Shown: piece after piece, positions 15,467 through 23,242 of the stretch
Numbering within the stretch: the first letter of the stretch is position 1
Layout: each line of letters opens with the position of its first letter
The notes under the pieces: generated by a model
What the model saw: the letters and a program-made list of their open reading frames with translations, nothing else
What the model was told of the DNA's origin: nothing
Databases searched by the model: none
Assembly (NCBI GenBank): GCA_019239425.1
Contig: JAFAZX010000048.1
Span: 1 to 32,363 of the forward strand
DNA length: 32,363 nucleotides
Source: Acidobacteriota bacterium
Lineage (GTDB): Bacteria; Acidobacteriota; Blastocatellia; Pyrinomonadales; Pyrinomonadaceae
Reading direction: 5' to 3'
Made by a program: the position numbers and the translations under genes

Positions 15467-17011
15467 TTAGAGTCCCTTCGTCTTCCGCCACTCGCGGACG
15501 ACTTCGGCGGCGGGGCGCTTGTTGCCGTCAACCTCGTAGTTGAGGCGGCGCATCTCTTCGGTCGAGATGGAGCCGGCGAGCCTCTGCAGGACTTCGCGCG
15601 CGGGCGCCAATCGTTCGAGCGCGTCGCGGCGCAGGAGGAGCACGGCCTCGTAGGGCGGGAAGTAGTGGCGGTCGTCTTCGAGCTGCGTGAGGCCGAGCGT
15701 GGCGATCATGCCGTCGGTCGAGTTGCCGGCGATGACATCCACCTGCCCTTCGGCCAGCGCGCGGTACGAGAGCGACAAGTCCATCTCGCGCGGCCGCCCC
15801 TGAAACTGTAGACCGTAGGCGCGCGCGAAGCCTTCGTAGCCGTCCGGCCGCGACATGAAGTCCTGCCCGAAGCCCGCCCGCATCCGCGGCGCGTGCGGCG
15901 TCAGGTCGGAGATGTTTTTGAGGTTAAGCCGACGCGCGTCCGTAGAGCGGACGAGGACGGCGAACGTGTCCTCGAAGCCGAGCGGCGGGCCGACCTCCAC
16001 GTCGAAGCGCGAGGCGTAGTCGGACTTCACCAACTCGTAGACGGCGCGCGCGTCCGTCGAGGGCGGGCGCTTGAGGATGGACATCAGGGACGTGCCCGTG
16101 TACTCCGGGTACACGTCCACCTCGCCCGCCACGAGCGCGTCGTGCGCGAGGTTGCCGCCCAGCTCGTACCTTCTCTCGACCTTCAGCCCGCGCGCCTCCA
16201 ACCCCTGCGCGTAAATCTCCGCGAGGATGACCGACTCGGTGAAGTCCTTCGAACCGACCCGCACGTCCGCCTTCCCAGACCTCAGCCACAGCGCGAACCC
16301 CGCGCCCGCCAGGATAACGACCGCGAGCGCCGCCCACGCGAGCCGGCGCGCGACGACGTTCCTCTTCACGGCGACGCGGCGCCGCGCCCTGAGCCGCGAC
16401 TCGATCAAGCCTATCCCCGCGTCCGCCGCGAGCGCGAGAAGCGCCGCCGGAATCGCGCCCGCGAGCATCAGCTTGTCGTCGTTCTGGCGCAGGCCGCGGT
16501 AGATGAGCATGCCGAGGCCGCCCGCGCCGACGAACGCCGCGACCGTGGCGACGCCGACCGAGATGACGGTCGCCACGCGCACGCCCGCGAGGATGACCGG
16601 CGCGGCCAGAGGCAATTCGACCTGTTTGAGAATCTGCCGGTCGGTCATACCCATCGCCACGGCCGCCTCGCGCACGCTGCGGTCGACGCCCTCGACGCCC
16701 GTCACCGTGTTCCTGATGACCGGCAGCAGCGCGTAGAGGACGAGCGCGACGACGGCCGCGCGCGCCCCGATGCCGCCGACCAGAGGCAGCGGGATGAGGA
16801 AGCCGAAGAGCGCGAGGCTCGGCACGGTCTGCAAGACGTTCGCGACGGCGAGCACGGGCCGCTTCAAGCTCGCCCTGCGTGTGAGCAGGAGGCCGACGGG
16901 AATCCCGACCGCGACGGCTATCAAAGTCGAGGCGGCGACGAGCAGGAGGTGCTCGCCCGTCAGGCCCAGCACCTCGCGCCAGTTGCGCGACATGAACTCG
17001 AAGAAGTTCAT
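15467..17011 (-). CDS. egtU: ABC transporter permease fused to substrate-binding domain, EgtU-like
   Basis: The 514-aa protein joins two modules. Residues 20-205 are a BPD_transp_1 permease with the EAA loop REAAVAMGMTDRQILKQ (114-130). A further membrane helix (about 222-243) anchors an OpuC/ProX-type binding domain (248-514) with RVGSKDFTESVILAEIYAQ and DVYPEYTGTSL (299-309), the quaternary-amine-binding family signature. Fused permease-binding proteins of this shape include EgtU, the ergothioneine importer subunit known from Streptococcus pneumoniae and Helicobacter pylori. Ergothioneine is a trimethylammonium betaine, and egtD and egtB are next door, which favours it as substrate. Choline or glycine betaine remains possible. 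The ATG overlaps the ATPase stop codon (ATGA), implying translational coupling. Confidence 0.82.
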   Translation of the reverse strand: MNFFEFMSRNWREVLGLTGEHLLLVAASTLIAVAVGIPVGLLLTRRASLKRPVLAVANVLQTVPSLALFGFLIPLPLVGGIGARAAVVALVLYALLPVIRNTVTGVEGVDRSVREAAVAMGMTDRQILKQVELPLAAPVILAGVRVATVISVGVATVAAFVGAGGLGMLIYRGLRQNDDKLMLAGAIPAALLALAADAGIGLIESRLRARRRVAVKRNVVARRLAWAALAVVILAGAGFALWLRSGKADVRVGSKDFTESVILAEIYAQGLEARGLKVERRYELGGNLAHDALVAGEVDVYPEYTGTSLMSILKRPPSTDARAVYELVKSDYASRFDVEVGPPLGFEDTFAVLVRSTDARRLNLKNISDLTPHAPRMRAGFGQDFMSRPDGYEGFARAYGLQFQGRPREMDLSLSYRALAEGQVDVIAGNSTDGMIATLGLTQLEDDRHYFPPYEAVLLLRRDALERLAPAREVLQRLAGSISTEEMRRLNYEVDGNKRPAAEVVREWRKTKGL

Positions 17012-17847
17012 AGTCCCTCGGGCAGCGCCAGCGTCTCGCGGTAGGCGCGCGCGTGCGGCTCTTCGGAGTCGAGAAAGGCTCCGGGGGTGTCTAAGAGGAC
17101 GATGCGGCCGGCGCTCATCAGCGCGACGCGCGTGCCGAGCATGAGGGCCTCGCGCACGTCGTGCGTGACGAAGATGACGGTCTTGTTCAGCCTCTTCTGC
17201 AAGGTGACGAACTCGCGTTGCAGCGCCGCGCGCGTCAATGGGTCGAGCGCGCCGAACGGCTCGTCCATCAAAAGCAGCGGCGGGTCTGCGGCGAGCGCGC
17301 GCGCCACGCCCACGCGCTGCCTCTGCCCGCCCGAAAGCTCCGCGGGCAGGCGTGAAGAGAACTTGTCGGGGTCGAGCCCGACCAGTCTCAACAGTTCTTC
17401 GACGCGTGCGCTCACGCGCGGCTCGTCCCAGCCTTCGAGGACGGGGACGAGGCCGACGTTGCGGCCGACGCTGAAGTGCGGGAAGAGGCCGGCGTCCTGT
17501 ATGACGTAGCCCGTCCGCCTCCTCAACTCAATCGCGTCCCACGCGCGCGTGTCCCTGCCTTCGACGAGGACTTCGCCCGCGGTCGGTTCGAGCAGGCGGT
17601 TGACGAGCCGGAGCGTCGTCGTCTTCCCGCAGCCCGACTCGCCGAGCAGCACGAGCGTCTCGCCGCGCCGCACTTCGAGGTCGAGCGCGTCGATAATCGG
17701 CGCGTTCACGCCCGGCGGCGCGTAGGTGACGCCGCGGAAGTGGACGACCGTGTCCGTCGGTTGATTCGAGCTTTGAGATTTCAAATTGGAGATTCTTGTT
17801 AAGCCACGCGCAGGTGTTCGAAGACGCGCTGCATGGAGCCGTGCCAC
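17008..17847 (-). CDS. egtV: ABC transporter ATPase, EgtV-like
   Basis: The 279-aa ATPase drives the fused permease encoded immediately downstream. Motifs: Walker A GESGCGKTT (69-77), Q-loop VIQDAG (115-120), signature LSGGQRQRVGVARAL (171-185), Walker B LLLMDEP (191-197), D-loop ALD (200-202) and switch H229 in FVTHD. It belongs to the OpuCA/ProV branch but has no C-terminal CBS domains. The start is uncertain: the GTG at 17847 overlaps the glutamate-cysteine ligase gene by 49 nt, while a TTG at 17784 would avoid overlap. The ABC core only begins near residue 34 (VVHFRGV), and residues 16-30 are encoded by an AT-rich heptad-like repeat, so the true N-terminus may be shorter. Confidence 0.85.
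   Translation of the reverse strand: MARLHAARLRTPARGLTRISNLKSQSSNQPTDTVVHFRGVTYAPPGVNAPIIDALDLEVRRGETLVLLGESGCGKTTTLRLVNRLLEPTAGEVLVEGRDTRAWDAIELRRRTGYVIQDAGLFPHFSVGRNVGLVPVLEGWDEPRVSARVEELLRLVGLDPDKFSSRLPAELSGGQRQRVGVARALAADPPLLLMDEPFGALDPLTRAALQREFVTLQKRLNKTVIFVTHDVREALMLGTRVALMSAGRIVLLDTPGAFLDSEEPHARAYRETLALPEGL
17763..17797. repeat. One-sided heptad-like repeat at the ligase/ATPase junction
   Basis: An AT-rich run with 7-nt spacing on the plus strand (CTTTGAG, ATTTCAA, ATTGGAG, ATTCTTG) lies just after the ligase stop codon (minus strand) and inside the possible N-terminal coding region of the ATPase. No matching second arm is seen. Its base composition contrasts sharply with its GC-rich surroundings. 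Confidence 0.5.
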
Positions 17848-19169
17848 GCGCCTTCGAAGTTGCGCAGGAGGATGTCGGCGGGGCAGACGCCCTCCTTGAC
17901 GACGCGCTCGACGAGAACGTCGAGGTAGGAAGTCTCTTCGGGCGCGACGCGCCGCAAGCCTTCGACGGCGAGGTTGACGATTTCACGCGCGAGGCGTAGC
18001 ACGTCCACGCCCTCGCACTTCGCGGCGAGGCCGTCGCGCGCGACGCGCTCGCGTAAGAGCACCGAGCCGGCGGCGCTCAACCTGGGCGCGAGCCGGAGCG
18101 ACTCTTCGAGGGCGCGGTCGTCGTAGAGCAGCCCCTTCCAGAGCGCCTGCAGCGCGAGCGAGTATTCGAGGCCGCCCGCGTCCGCGCTGCGCAGCTCGAC
18201 GTGCTGCTTGAGGCGCGCGTCCGTGAAGATGGTCGTCAGGTGGTCGGCCCAGTCACCGAAGACGGGCGTGAGTCCGGCGCGCCCGCTCTCAAGGAATTCG
18301 CGGAAGGGCAGCCCGGCGACCGCGCCGATGTAGCGCCCGCCGCGCTGCGCGAAGATCATCGGCACGTCGAGCGCGTAGGCGACATAATCTTCAGGCTCGA
18401 AGTCGTCGCGCAGCGCGGGCGGCGCCATACCCGAGCGGTCGGGGTCTGTGTCGAGCCAGGCGGCAGCGCGCGTCGACTTGTAGCCGGACGGCCGCCCCTG
18501 CTCGAACGGCGAGTTGGCGAAGACGGCCGTGACGACGGGCGCGAGGCGGTTGCCGACGAGGAACTTCTTGCAGAGGTCTTGGGGCGTGCCGTAGTCGAGG
18601 TTCGCCTGCACGGTGCAGGTGCGGCACATCATGTCCCAGGCGCGCCCGCCCCTTGAGGCGAGGTAGGGGCGCATCACCTCGTAGCGCAGCTTGGGGAACC
18701 AGCGCTGCTCCTCGATGGAGCGCAGGGGGTCGAAGCCGACGGCGAGGAAGGCGAGGCGGTTGGCCTCCGCGACTTCGCGCAGCCGCGCCAGATACCGGCG
18801 CAGGTCGCGCTCGACGTCCGAGAGGCTGCGCTGCGGCCCGCCCGAGAACTCGACCTGCCCGCCCGGCTCGACCGTCAGGCGGTTCATCTGCCCGTCGTTG
18901 ACTTCGACCAGCGTCCCCGCCTCGTGCACGAGGTCGCGCGAAGAGGGAGCGAAGCCCGCGAGCACGTTCTGCACCTGCGCCGCGTCGATGCGCCCGAGGC
19001 CGCGCGCGCGGTCGTAGCCGAACAGCTCCAGCTCCGCGCCGCACATCCAGTCGGCCCGCGGCTTCTCGCCCCGCAGCAGGTTCTCGACAAAGAGCGGCAC
19101 CGACCCGCCCGTCACCGCGTCGGTCAACACGGGGAAGCCCTCGCCGCTCGTTCGTGGGTGGTGAGCCAT
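17799..19169 (-). CDS. egtA: Glutamate-cysteine ligase, GCS2/plant type (EgtA-like)
   Basis: The 456-aa ATP-grasp-like ligase would join glutamate and cysteine to gamma-glutamylcysteine. Visible motifs are WMCGAELELFG (41-51) with the metal/ATP glutamates E46/E48, RLTVEPGGQVEFSGGPQ (97-113), FPKLRYEVMRPYL (158-170) and MMCRTCTVQANLDYG (180-194), all characteristic of the GCS2 family that includes plant GSH1 and mycobacterial EgtA. gamma-Glutamylcysteine is the sulfur donor of EgtB in the mycobacterial ergothioneine route, and egtD and egtB are adjacent. No glutathione synthetase is seen in the window. The ATG at 19169 has no Shine-Dalgarno site; a heptad repeat arm begins 8 nt upstream. The symbol is given from context. 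Confidence 0.85.
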   Translation of the reverse strand: MAHHPRTSGEGFPVLTDAVTGGSVPLFVENLLRGEKPRADWMCGAELELFGYDRARGLGRIDAAQVQNVLAGFAPSSRDLVHEAGTLVEVNDGQMNRLTVEPGGQVEFSGGPQRSLSDVERDLRRYLARLREVAEANRLAFLAVGFDPLRSIEEQRWFPKLRYEVMRPYLASRGGRAWDMMCRTCTVQANLDYGTPQDLCKKFLVGNRLAPVVTAVFANSPFEQGRPSGYKSTRAAAWLDTDPDRSGMAPPALRDDFEPEDYVAYALDVPMIFAQRGGRYIGAVAGLPFREFLESGRAGLTPVFGDWADHLTTIFTDARLKQHVELRSADAGGLEYSLALQALWKGLLYDDRALEESLRLAPRLSAAGSVLLRERVARDGLAAKCEGVDVLRLAREIVNLAVEGLRRVAPEETSYLDVLVERVVKEGVCPADILLRNFEGAWHGSMQRVFEHLRVA

Positions 19170-19177
19170 AAGAAGAA

Positions 19178-19295
19178 GTAGGCAGTAGGCAGATGGCAGT
19201 GGGCAGCCGCTCCGCGTGACGAACGTTACGAGTTTAACCCAGACTTCCCGACAGCGGCGTTTTCAACTGCCTACTGCCATCTGCCTACTGCCTAC
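19178..19295. repeat. Heptad-unit palindrome (GTAGGCA family) between egtD and the ligase gene
   Basis: Bases 19178-19206 pair with 19267-19295 (29 bp, one G-T) around a 60-nt loop. The right arm overlaps the last base of the egtD stop codon; the left arm lies 8 nt from the ligase start. Confidence 0.88.
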
Positions 19296-20311
19296 TACGA
19301 AGCGACGAAAAGGTTGCTGCTGAAGCGGCCGGCCGGATCGAGCCAGATGTGCTCGCGCTTGAAGCCGGTTTCGGCGGCGAGCGCCGAGAGTTCGTCGAGC
19401 GAATACTTGTAAGAGTTCTCCGTGTGCACGCGCTCGCCCGCTCCGAAGCGGACTTCGAGGTCGAGCGCGGCGAGGCGGACGGTCTGCGCGCGCGTGCTCT
19501 CCAGGTGCATCTCGACGCGCCCCTCGGCCTCGTTGTAGAGCGCGACGTGGCGGAAGTCTCGGAGGCGGAAGTCCGCGCCCAGCTCGCGGTTGATGCGCGC
19601 GAGGAGGTTGAGGTTGAAGGCGGCCGTGACACCGACCGGGTCGTCGTAAGCCGCTTCGAGCGTGGGCGCGTCCTTCTTCAAGTCCGCGCCCAGGAGCAGG
19701 CGGTCGCCGGGCCGGAGCGCCGCGCGCACGCGCCGCAGGAAGTCGCGCGCCTCGCCGCGGTCGAAGTTGCCGACGTTCGAGCCGAGGAAGAGGACGAGCG
19801 CGAGCGCGCCCTCCTCAAAATTTTCCGAGAGGCGCGGGAGCGCCGTGTCGTAGTCCGCAGCGTAGGCCGCGACGCTCAAGCCTTCGTAGTCGCCGAGCAG
19901 CGCGTTCGCGCTCTCTTCGAGCGCGGCCGTCGAGATGTCCACGGGCACGTACGTCAGTCGGGGTTGAGTCGCGAGCAGCGCGGCGATGAGGCGGCGCGTC
20001 TTCGCGGCCGAACCCGACCCGAGTTCGAAGAGCGTGACGCGCCGCGCCCCGCCCCGAACCTTCTCAACAATCTCCGCGGCGTAGCTCTCGAAGATAGAAG
20101 CCTCGGCGCGCGTCGGGTAGTATTCGGGGACGAGGCAGATGGCGTCGAAGAGGCGCGAGCCGAGGGCGTCGTAGAAGTATTTCGGCAGGAGGAATTTTCG
20201 CGGGGAGGTCAGCCCGCGCCTCACGTCGGCGGCGAAGTCGTCGCCGGCCGCGGCCGTCAGCCTGTGGATGCGGAGTCGCTCGGCCTGCTCCGTGCTCGCC
20301 GGGTGAGACAT
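19295..20311 (-). CDS. egtD: L-histidine N-alpha-methyltransferase EgtD
   Basis: The 338-aa SAM-dependent enzyme trimethylates histidine to hercynine, the first committed step of ergothioneine synthesis. Signatures: LLPKYFYDALGSRLFDAI (41-58), PEYYPTRAE (62-70), SAM loop FELGSGSAAKT (95-105), VPVDIS (122-127), FLGSNVGNF (175-183) with N179 at the histidine-contacting asparagine position, and HTENSYKYS (296-304) whose E298 and S300 match the glutamate and serine that bind the substrate amino group. The start at 20311 gives a normal family length; an upstream in-frame start would add 21 residues with no family similarity. A TATGAT box (20356-20351, minus strand) could be its -10 element. The stop codon lies in a repeat arm. 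Confidence 0.95.
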   Translation of the reverse strand: MSHPASTEQAERLRIHRLTAAAGDDFAADVRRGLTSPRKFLLPKYFYDALGSRLFDAICLVPEYYPTRAEASIFESYAAEIVEKVRGGARRVTLFELGSGSAAKTRRLIAALLATQPRLTYVPVDISTAALEESANALLGDYEGLSVAAYAADYDTALPRLSENFEEGALALVLFLGSNVGNFDRGEARDFLRRVRAALRPGDRLLLGADLKKDAPTLEAAYDDPVGVTAAFNLNLLARINRELGADFRLRDFRHVALYNEAEGRVEMHLESTRAQTVRLAALDLEVRFGAGERVHTENSYKYSLDELSALAAETGFKREHIWLDPAGRFSSNLFVAS

Positions 20312-20402
20312 AAAGTCGGGTTCCCCTCGTCTGCTGAAGAAAGCTGCGGTATCATAACGCATCGAGTACGTCACCGCATCGTCACTTGCGCCTTAACTTT
20401 CT

Positions 20403-21701
20403 ATGGACGAACAGGCAGAACAGATCGCCCTTGGGCTGACGGAGGCGCGCGCCGGGACGCTGCGTCTCTTCGACCTTAGCGAAGAGGATGGGCTGCACCG
20501 CAGCCCGGGCTTCGGCTACCGGCCGATCATCTGGCACCTCGCGCACATCGGCGTCTTCGAGGCGTACTGGCTCCTGCAAAAGCTTTCGGGCCGGGCCCCT
20601 CTGGACGAACGTTACGAGCGCGTCTTCGACCCCATCCGCACGCCGCGCGAGGAGTCGAAGGAGTTGCCGACGCGCCGCGAGATGGAAGACTATCTGCGCC
20701 GCGTCCGCTCCGGCGTGCTCGAAGCGCTCGACCGCTTCGACTTCGAGTCGAAAGACCCTCTGCAGGCCGGCGGCTACATCTTCCAGCTCGTCCTCGAACA
20801 CGAGCGCCAGCACCAGGAGACGCTCTGCTACCTCTTCCAACTGCTCGACCCTTCGAAGAAGACGCGCCCCGACGTTCCTTCGCCCGGCGAGTTTGAGGGA
20901 AGTACGGCCGCCGCGGGCGAGATGGTTTCGATCCCGGCGGGTGCGTTCCTGATGGGCGCGCCGTGGGACGCCTTCGCCTACGACAACGAGCGGCCGGCGC
21001 AAGAGGTCTTCGTCCCGGCCTTCCGCCTCGCGCGCGAGCCTGTGACGAGCGGCGAGTACGCGCGCTTCATCGAAGAGGGCGGCTACGAGCGGCGCGAGTT
21101 CTGGACGGAAGAGGGCTGGGCTTGGCGCGAGAAGGAGGGCTGGCAATCTCCCCTCTACTGGCGGCGCGAGGGCGGGGCCTGGGTCGAGCGTCGCATGTTC
21201 GAAGAGGGGGAGTTACGAATTGACTGCCCCGTGACCGGCGTCAGTTGGTACGAGGCCGAAGCTTACGCGAAGTTCGCGGGCCGGCGACTCCCGACCGAAG
21301 CCGAGTGGGAGAAGGCCGCTTCGTGGGACGCCTCGTCCGGCACGAAGCGCCGCTACGCCTGGGGCGACGAAGCGCCCGACGACACGCTCGCCAACTTCGG
21401 CCGACGCCGATGGGGCACGACTCCCGTAGGCTGTCGTCCGCGGGGCGCTTCCGCCTACGGCTGCCTCGACATGACCGGCAACGTCTGGGAGTGGACTTCC
21501 ACCCCCTTCGAAGGCTTCAAGGGCTTCGAGCCTTTCCCCTACCCTGAATACTCGCAGGAGTGGTTCGACGGCGACCACCGCGTCCTCAAGGGCGGCTCCT
21601 GGGCCACGAACCCCTCCGTGCTCCGCACCTCCTTCCGCAACTTCTTCCGCCGCCCCTTCCGCATCGCCTTCGCCGGGATCAGACTCGCCGAAGACGCTTG
21701 A
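20403..21701 (+). CDS. egtB: Ergothioneine synthase EgtB (hercynine sulfoxide-forming iron enzyme)
   Basis: The 432-aa protein couples hercynine to a cysteine-containing thiol using O2 and a non-heme iron. The N-terminal DinB-like domain holds the iron triad: H48 in WHLAHIG and H133/H137 in LEHERQHQE, the HX3HXE pattern of the family. The C-terminal FGE-sulfatase domain runs from MVSIPAGAFLMGAP (about 179-192) to VLKGGSWATNPSVLRTSFRN and FAGIRLA. Length matches known EgtBs. It is transcribed divergently from egtD with 91 nt between starts. Whether it uses cysteine, as reported for the Chloracidobacterium enzyme, or gamma-glutamylcysteine cannot be told by eye. No EgtC or EgtE gene is nearby. 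No Shine-Dalgarno site is visible. Confidence 0.95.
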   Translation: MDEQAEQIALGLTEARAGTLRLFDLSEEDGLHRSPGFGYRPIIWHLAHIGVFEAYWLLQKLSGRAPLDERYERVFDPIRTPREESKELPTRREMEDYLRRVRSGVLEALDRFDFESKDPLQAGGYIFQLVLEHERQHQETLCYLFQLLDPSKKTRPDVPSPGEFEGSTAAAGEMVSIPAGAFLMGAPWDAFAYDNERPAQEVFVPAFRLAREPVTSGEYARFIEEGGYERREFWTEEGWAWREKEGWQSPLYWRREGGAWVERRMFEEGELRIDCPVTGVSWYEAEAYAKFAGRRLPTEAEWEKAASWDASSGTKRRYAWGDEAPDDTLANFGRRRWGTTPVGCRPRGASAYGCLDMTGNVWEWTSTPFEGFKGFEPFPYPEYSQEWFDGDHRVLKGGSWATNPSVLRTSFRNFFRRPFRIAFAGIRLAEDA

Positions 21702-21714
21702 GCCAAGAAACCCA

Positions 21715-21760
21715 GGCAGTCCCACCCGCCGCGGTAGCGGGTGGGACTGCCGCTACCGCC
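21715..21760. repeat. REP-like element with two competing hairpins (GCGGTAGCGG family)
   Basis: GCAGTCCCACCCGC (21716-21729) pairs perfectly with 21737-21750. The loop-side sequence GCGGTAGCGG (21731-21740) can instead pair with CCGCTACCGC (21750-21759). It lies 13 nt after the egtB stop. The same core occurs twice at 32089-32179. Confidence 0.75.
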
Positions 21761-21831
21761 GACGCACGACTTTTAATTAAATCTCCGGCAAATTCCTGTA
21801 AACCTTGGGCGCGGGGCTGTCGTATGAGTGA

Positions 21832-21858
21832 CCGAGCCGGGGCACGCCTTTGTCTCCA
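21832..21858 (+). promoter_or_regulatory. Conserved leader block upstream of the first permease pair
   Basis: A 27-nt block (starting CCGAGCCGGGGCACGCC) is identical to 24580-24606. It ends 23 nt before the start codon of each A-type permease. Identity outside coding sequence suggests a retained regulatory element or a recent duplication. Confidence 0.5.
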
Positions 21859-21881
21859 AACGCCAAGCGGAAAGTGGTTTT

Positions 21882-23126
21882 ATGCGGACGATTTACACCT
21901 TCTACGCCGACGCCGCGCGCATTGCCTTACAGTCCATCTTCGCGCACAAGCTGCGCGCGTTCCTCACCCTCATCGGCATCATCATCGGCGTGGCGTCGGT
22001 CGTCGTCGTGGGCGCGGCCATCTCGGGCCTGAACACGTACGTCGTGGACAAGATGTCGAAGATGCTCGGCACGAACCACTTCATGATCGCGCGCATCGCG
22101 AGCCACGGCGAGCTCTCGGAGGAAGAGCTGGAGAAGATGAACCGCCGCAACAAGCGCCTGCGGTGGGCCGACATGGAGTGGCTGCAACAGTACTGCGAGT
22201 CCTGCTCGGCGGTCGGGGCCGAGGCCGGGCGCGGGACGAAGTTCGAGCAGGACGGCGAGACCTTCTACGGCGGCATCATCTTCGGCGTCACCGCCAACAT
22301 GGTCGAGATCGAAGACAAGACCATCGCCGAGGGGCGCTTCATCCAGCCCGAGGAGGTCTCGAACTCCAAGCTCGTCGTCGTCCTCGGCGCGGACATCAAG
22401 GACAAGTTCTTCCCCGACCGAGACCCGGTCGGCGAGGAGTTCAAGGTCGAGGGCCTGCCGATGCGCGTCATCGGCGTCGAGGAGCGGCGCGGCCCCATCT
22501 TCGGCGACCTCATCGACAAGCACGTCTACATCCCGCTCACGACCTACCAGCGTTTCTTCGGCCGCAACCTCGACTTGCAGATTCACGGCAAGTCGCGCGA
22601 GAAGGGCGCGCTCCAGTACACCATCGAGGACGCGCGCAAAGCCCTGCGCGACTACCACAAGCTCATCGGCAGCGAGGAGGACGACTTCGGCGTCGTCAAC
22701 ACCGAGACCCTGGGGAGCCAGATCGACCAGTTCACCGGCGCCATCGCGATGGTCGTCACGCCGATTACTTTAATCGCGCTCGTCGTCGGCGGCATCGTCG
22801 TGATGAACATCATGCTCGTCTCGGTGACCGAGCGGACGTTTGAAATCGGCTTACGTAAAGCCCTCGGCGCGAGGCGCAAGCAGGTGCTCCTGCAGTTCCT
22901 CATCGAGTCCTCGCTGCTCTGCGCCCTGGGCGGGCTGCTCGGGCTCTTCGCGGCGGCGGGCATCTCGTGGGGGGTGACGGTGCTGACGCCCATCACGATG
23001 ACCATCACCATCGGCTACATCATCCTCGCGCTCGGCGTCTCGACTGTCGTCGGCATGGTCGCGGGCATCTACCCGGCGTTCAAGGCTTCGCGCCTCGACC
23101 CCATCATCGCGCTCACAAGGAACTAG
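21882..23126 (+). CDS. MacB/FtsX-type ABC permease, A-type, copy 1
   Basis: The 414-aa protein has the MacB permease layout: one N-terminal membrane helix (LRAFLTLIGIIIGVASVVVV, about 23-42), a large periplasmic MacB_PCD-like domain (about 50-290), and three C-terminal helices, with GGIVVMNIMLVSVTERTFEI at the FtsX core and a final ASRLDPIIAL motif. These proteins use ATP hydrolysis by a separate ATPase to drive mechanotransmission or export of peptides, lipoproteins or drugs. There is no ATPase domain here or nearby. The start at 21882 matches the paralogue at 24630 in its first residues (MRxIYTFYADAARIALQS); an earlier in-frame start lies in the leader. It is followed by a B-type paralogue, suggesting a heterodimer. 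Confidence 0.9.
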   Translation: MRTIYTFYADAARIALQSIFAHKLRAFLTLIGIIIGVASVVVVGAAISGLNTYVVDKMSKMLGTNHFMIARIASHGELSEEELEKMNRRNKRLRWADMEWLQQYCESCSAVGAEAGRGTKFEQDGETFYGGIIFGVTANMVEIEDKTIAEGRFIQPEEVSNSKLVVVLGADIKDKFFPDRDPVGEEFKVEGLPMRVIGVEERRGPIFGDLIDKHVYIPLTTYQRFFGRNLDLQIHGKSREKGALQYTIEDARKALRDYHKLIGSEEDDFGVVNTETLGSQIDQFTGAIAMVVTPITLIALVVGGIVVMNIMLVSVTERTFEIGLRKALGARRKQVLLQFLIESSLLCALGGLLGLFAAAGISWGVTVLTPITMTITIGYIILALGVSTVVGMVAGIYPAFKASRLDPIIALTRN

Positions 23127-23144
23127 AGAGGTATGAGAAAAGAT

Positions 23145-23211
23145 TTAACCACAGAGACACAGCTTAAAGACAATGGCTCGACAAGCTGTGCCTCTGTGTC
23201 TCTGTGGTTAA
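23145..23211. repeat. Heptad-unit palindrome (CACAGAG family) inside the permease operon
   Basis: The left arm 23145-23165 and right arm 23183-23211 are complementary except that the left arm lacks about one unit (8 nt, AGGCACAG). It starts 18 nt after the stop of A-type copy 1. The matching junction between the second pair (25875-25891) has no repeat. Confidence 0.85.
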
Positions 23212-23242
23212 TACCGCACACTGAAGTGAGAAGTAGAAAGAG

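Noticed and set aside
15893..17044. Plus-strand frame opposite the EgtU-like gene
   Set aside because: Arg/Asp/His-rich shadow; the minus strand shows the permease EAA loop and binding-domain motifs.
19178..19295. CRISPR array in the repeated GTAGGCA region
   Set aside because: Units are only 7 nt, contiguous, and arranged as two inverted arms with no regular spacers; no cas gene is present.
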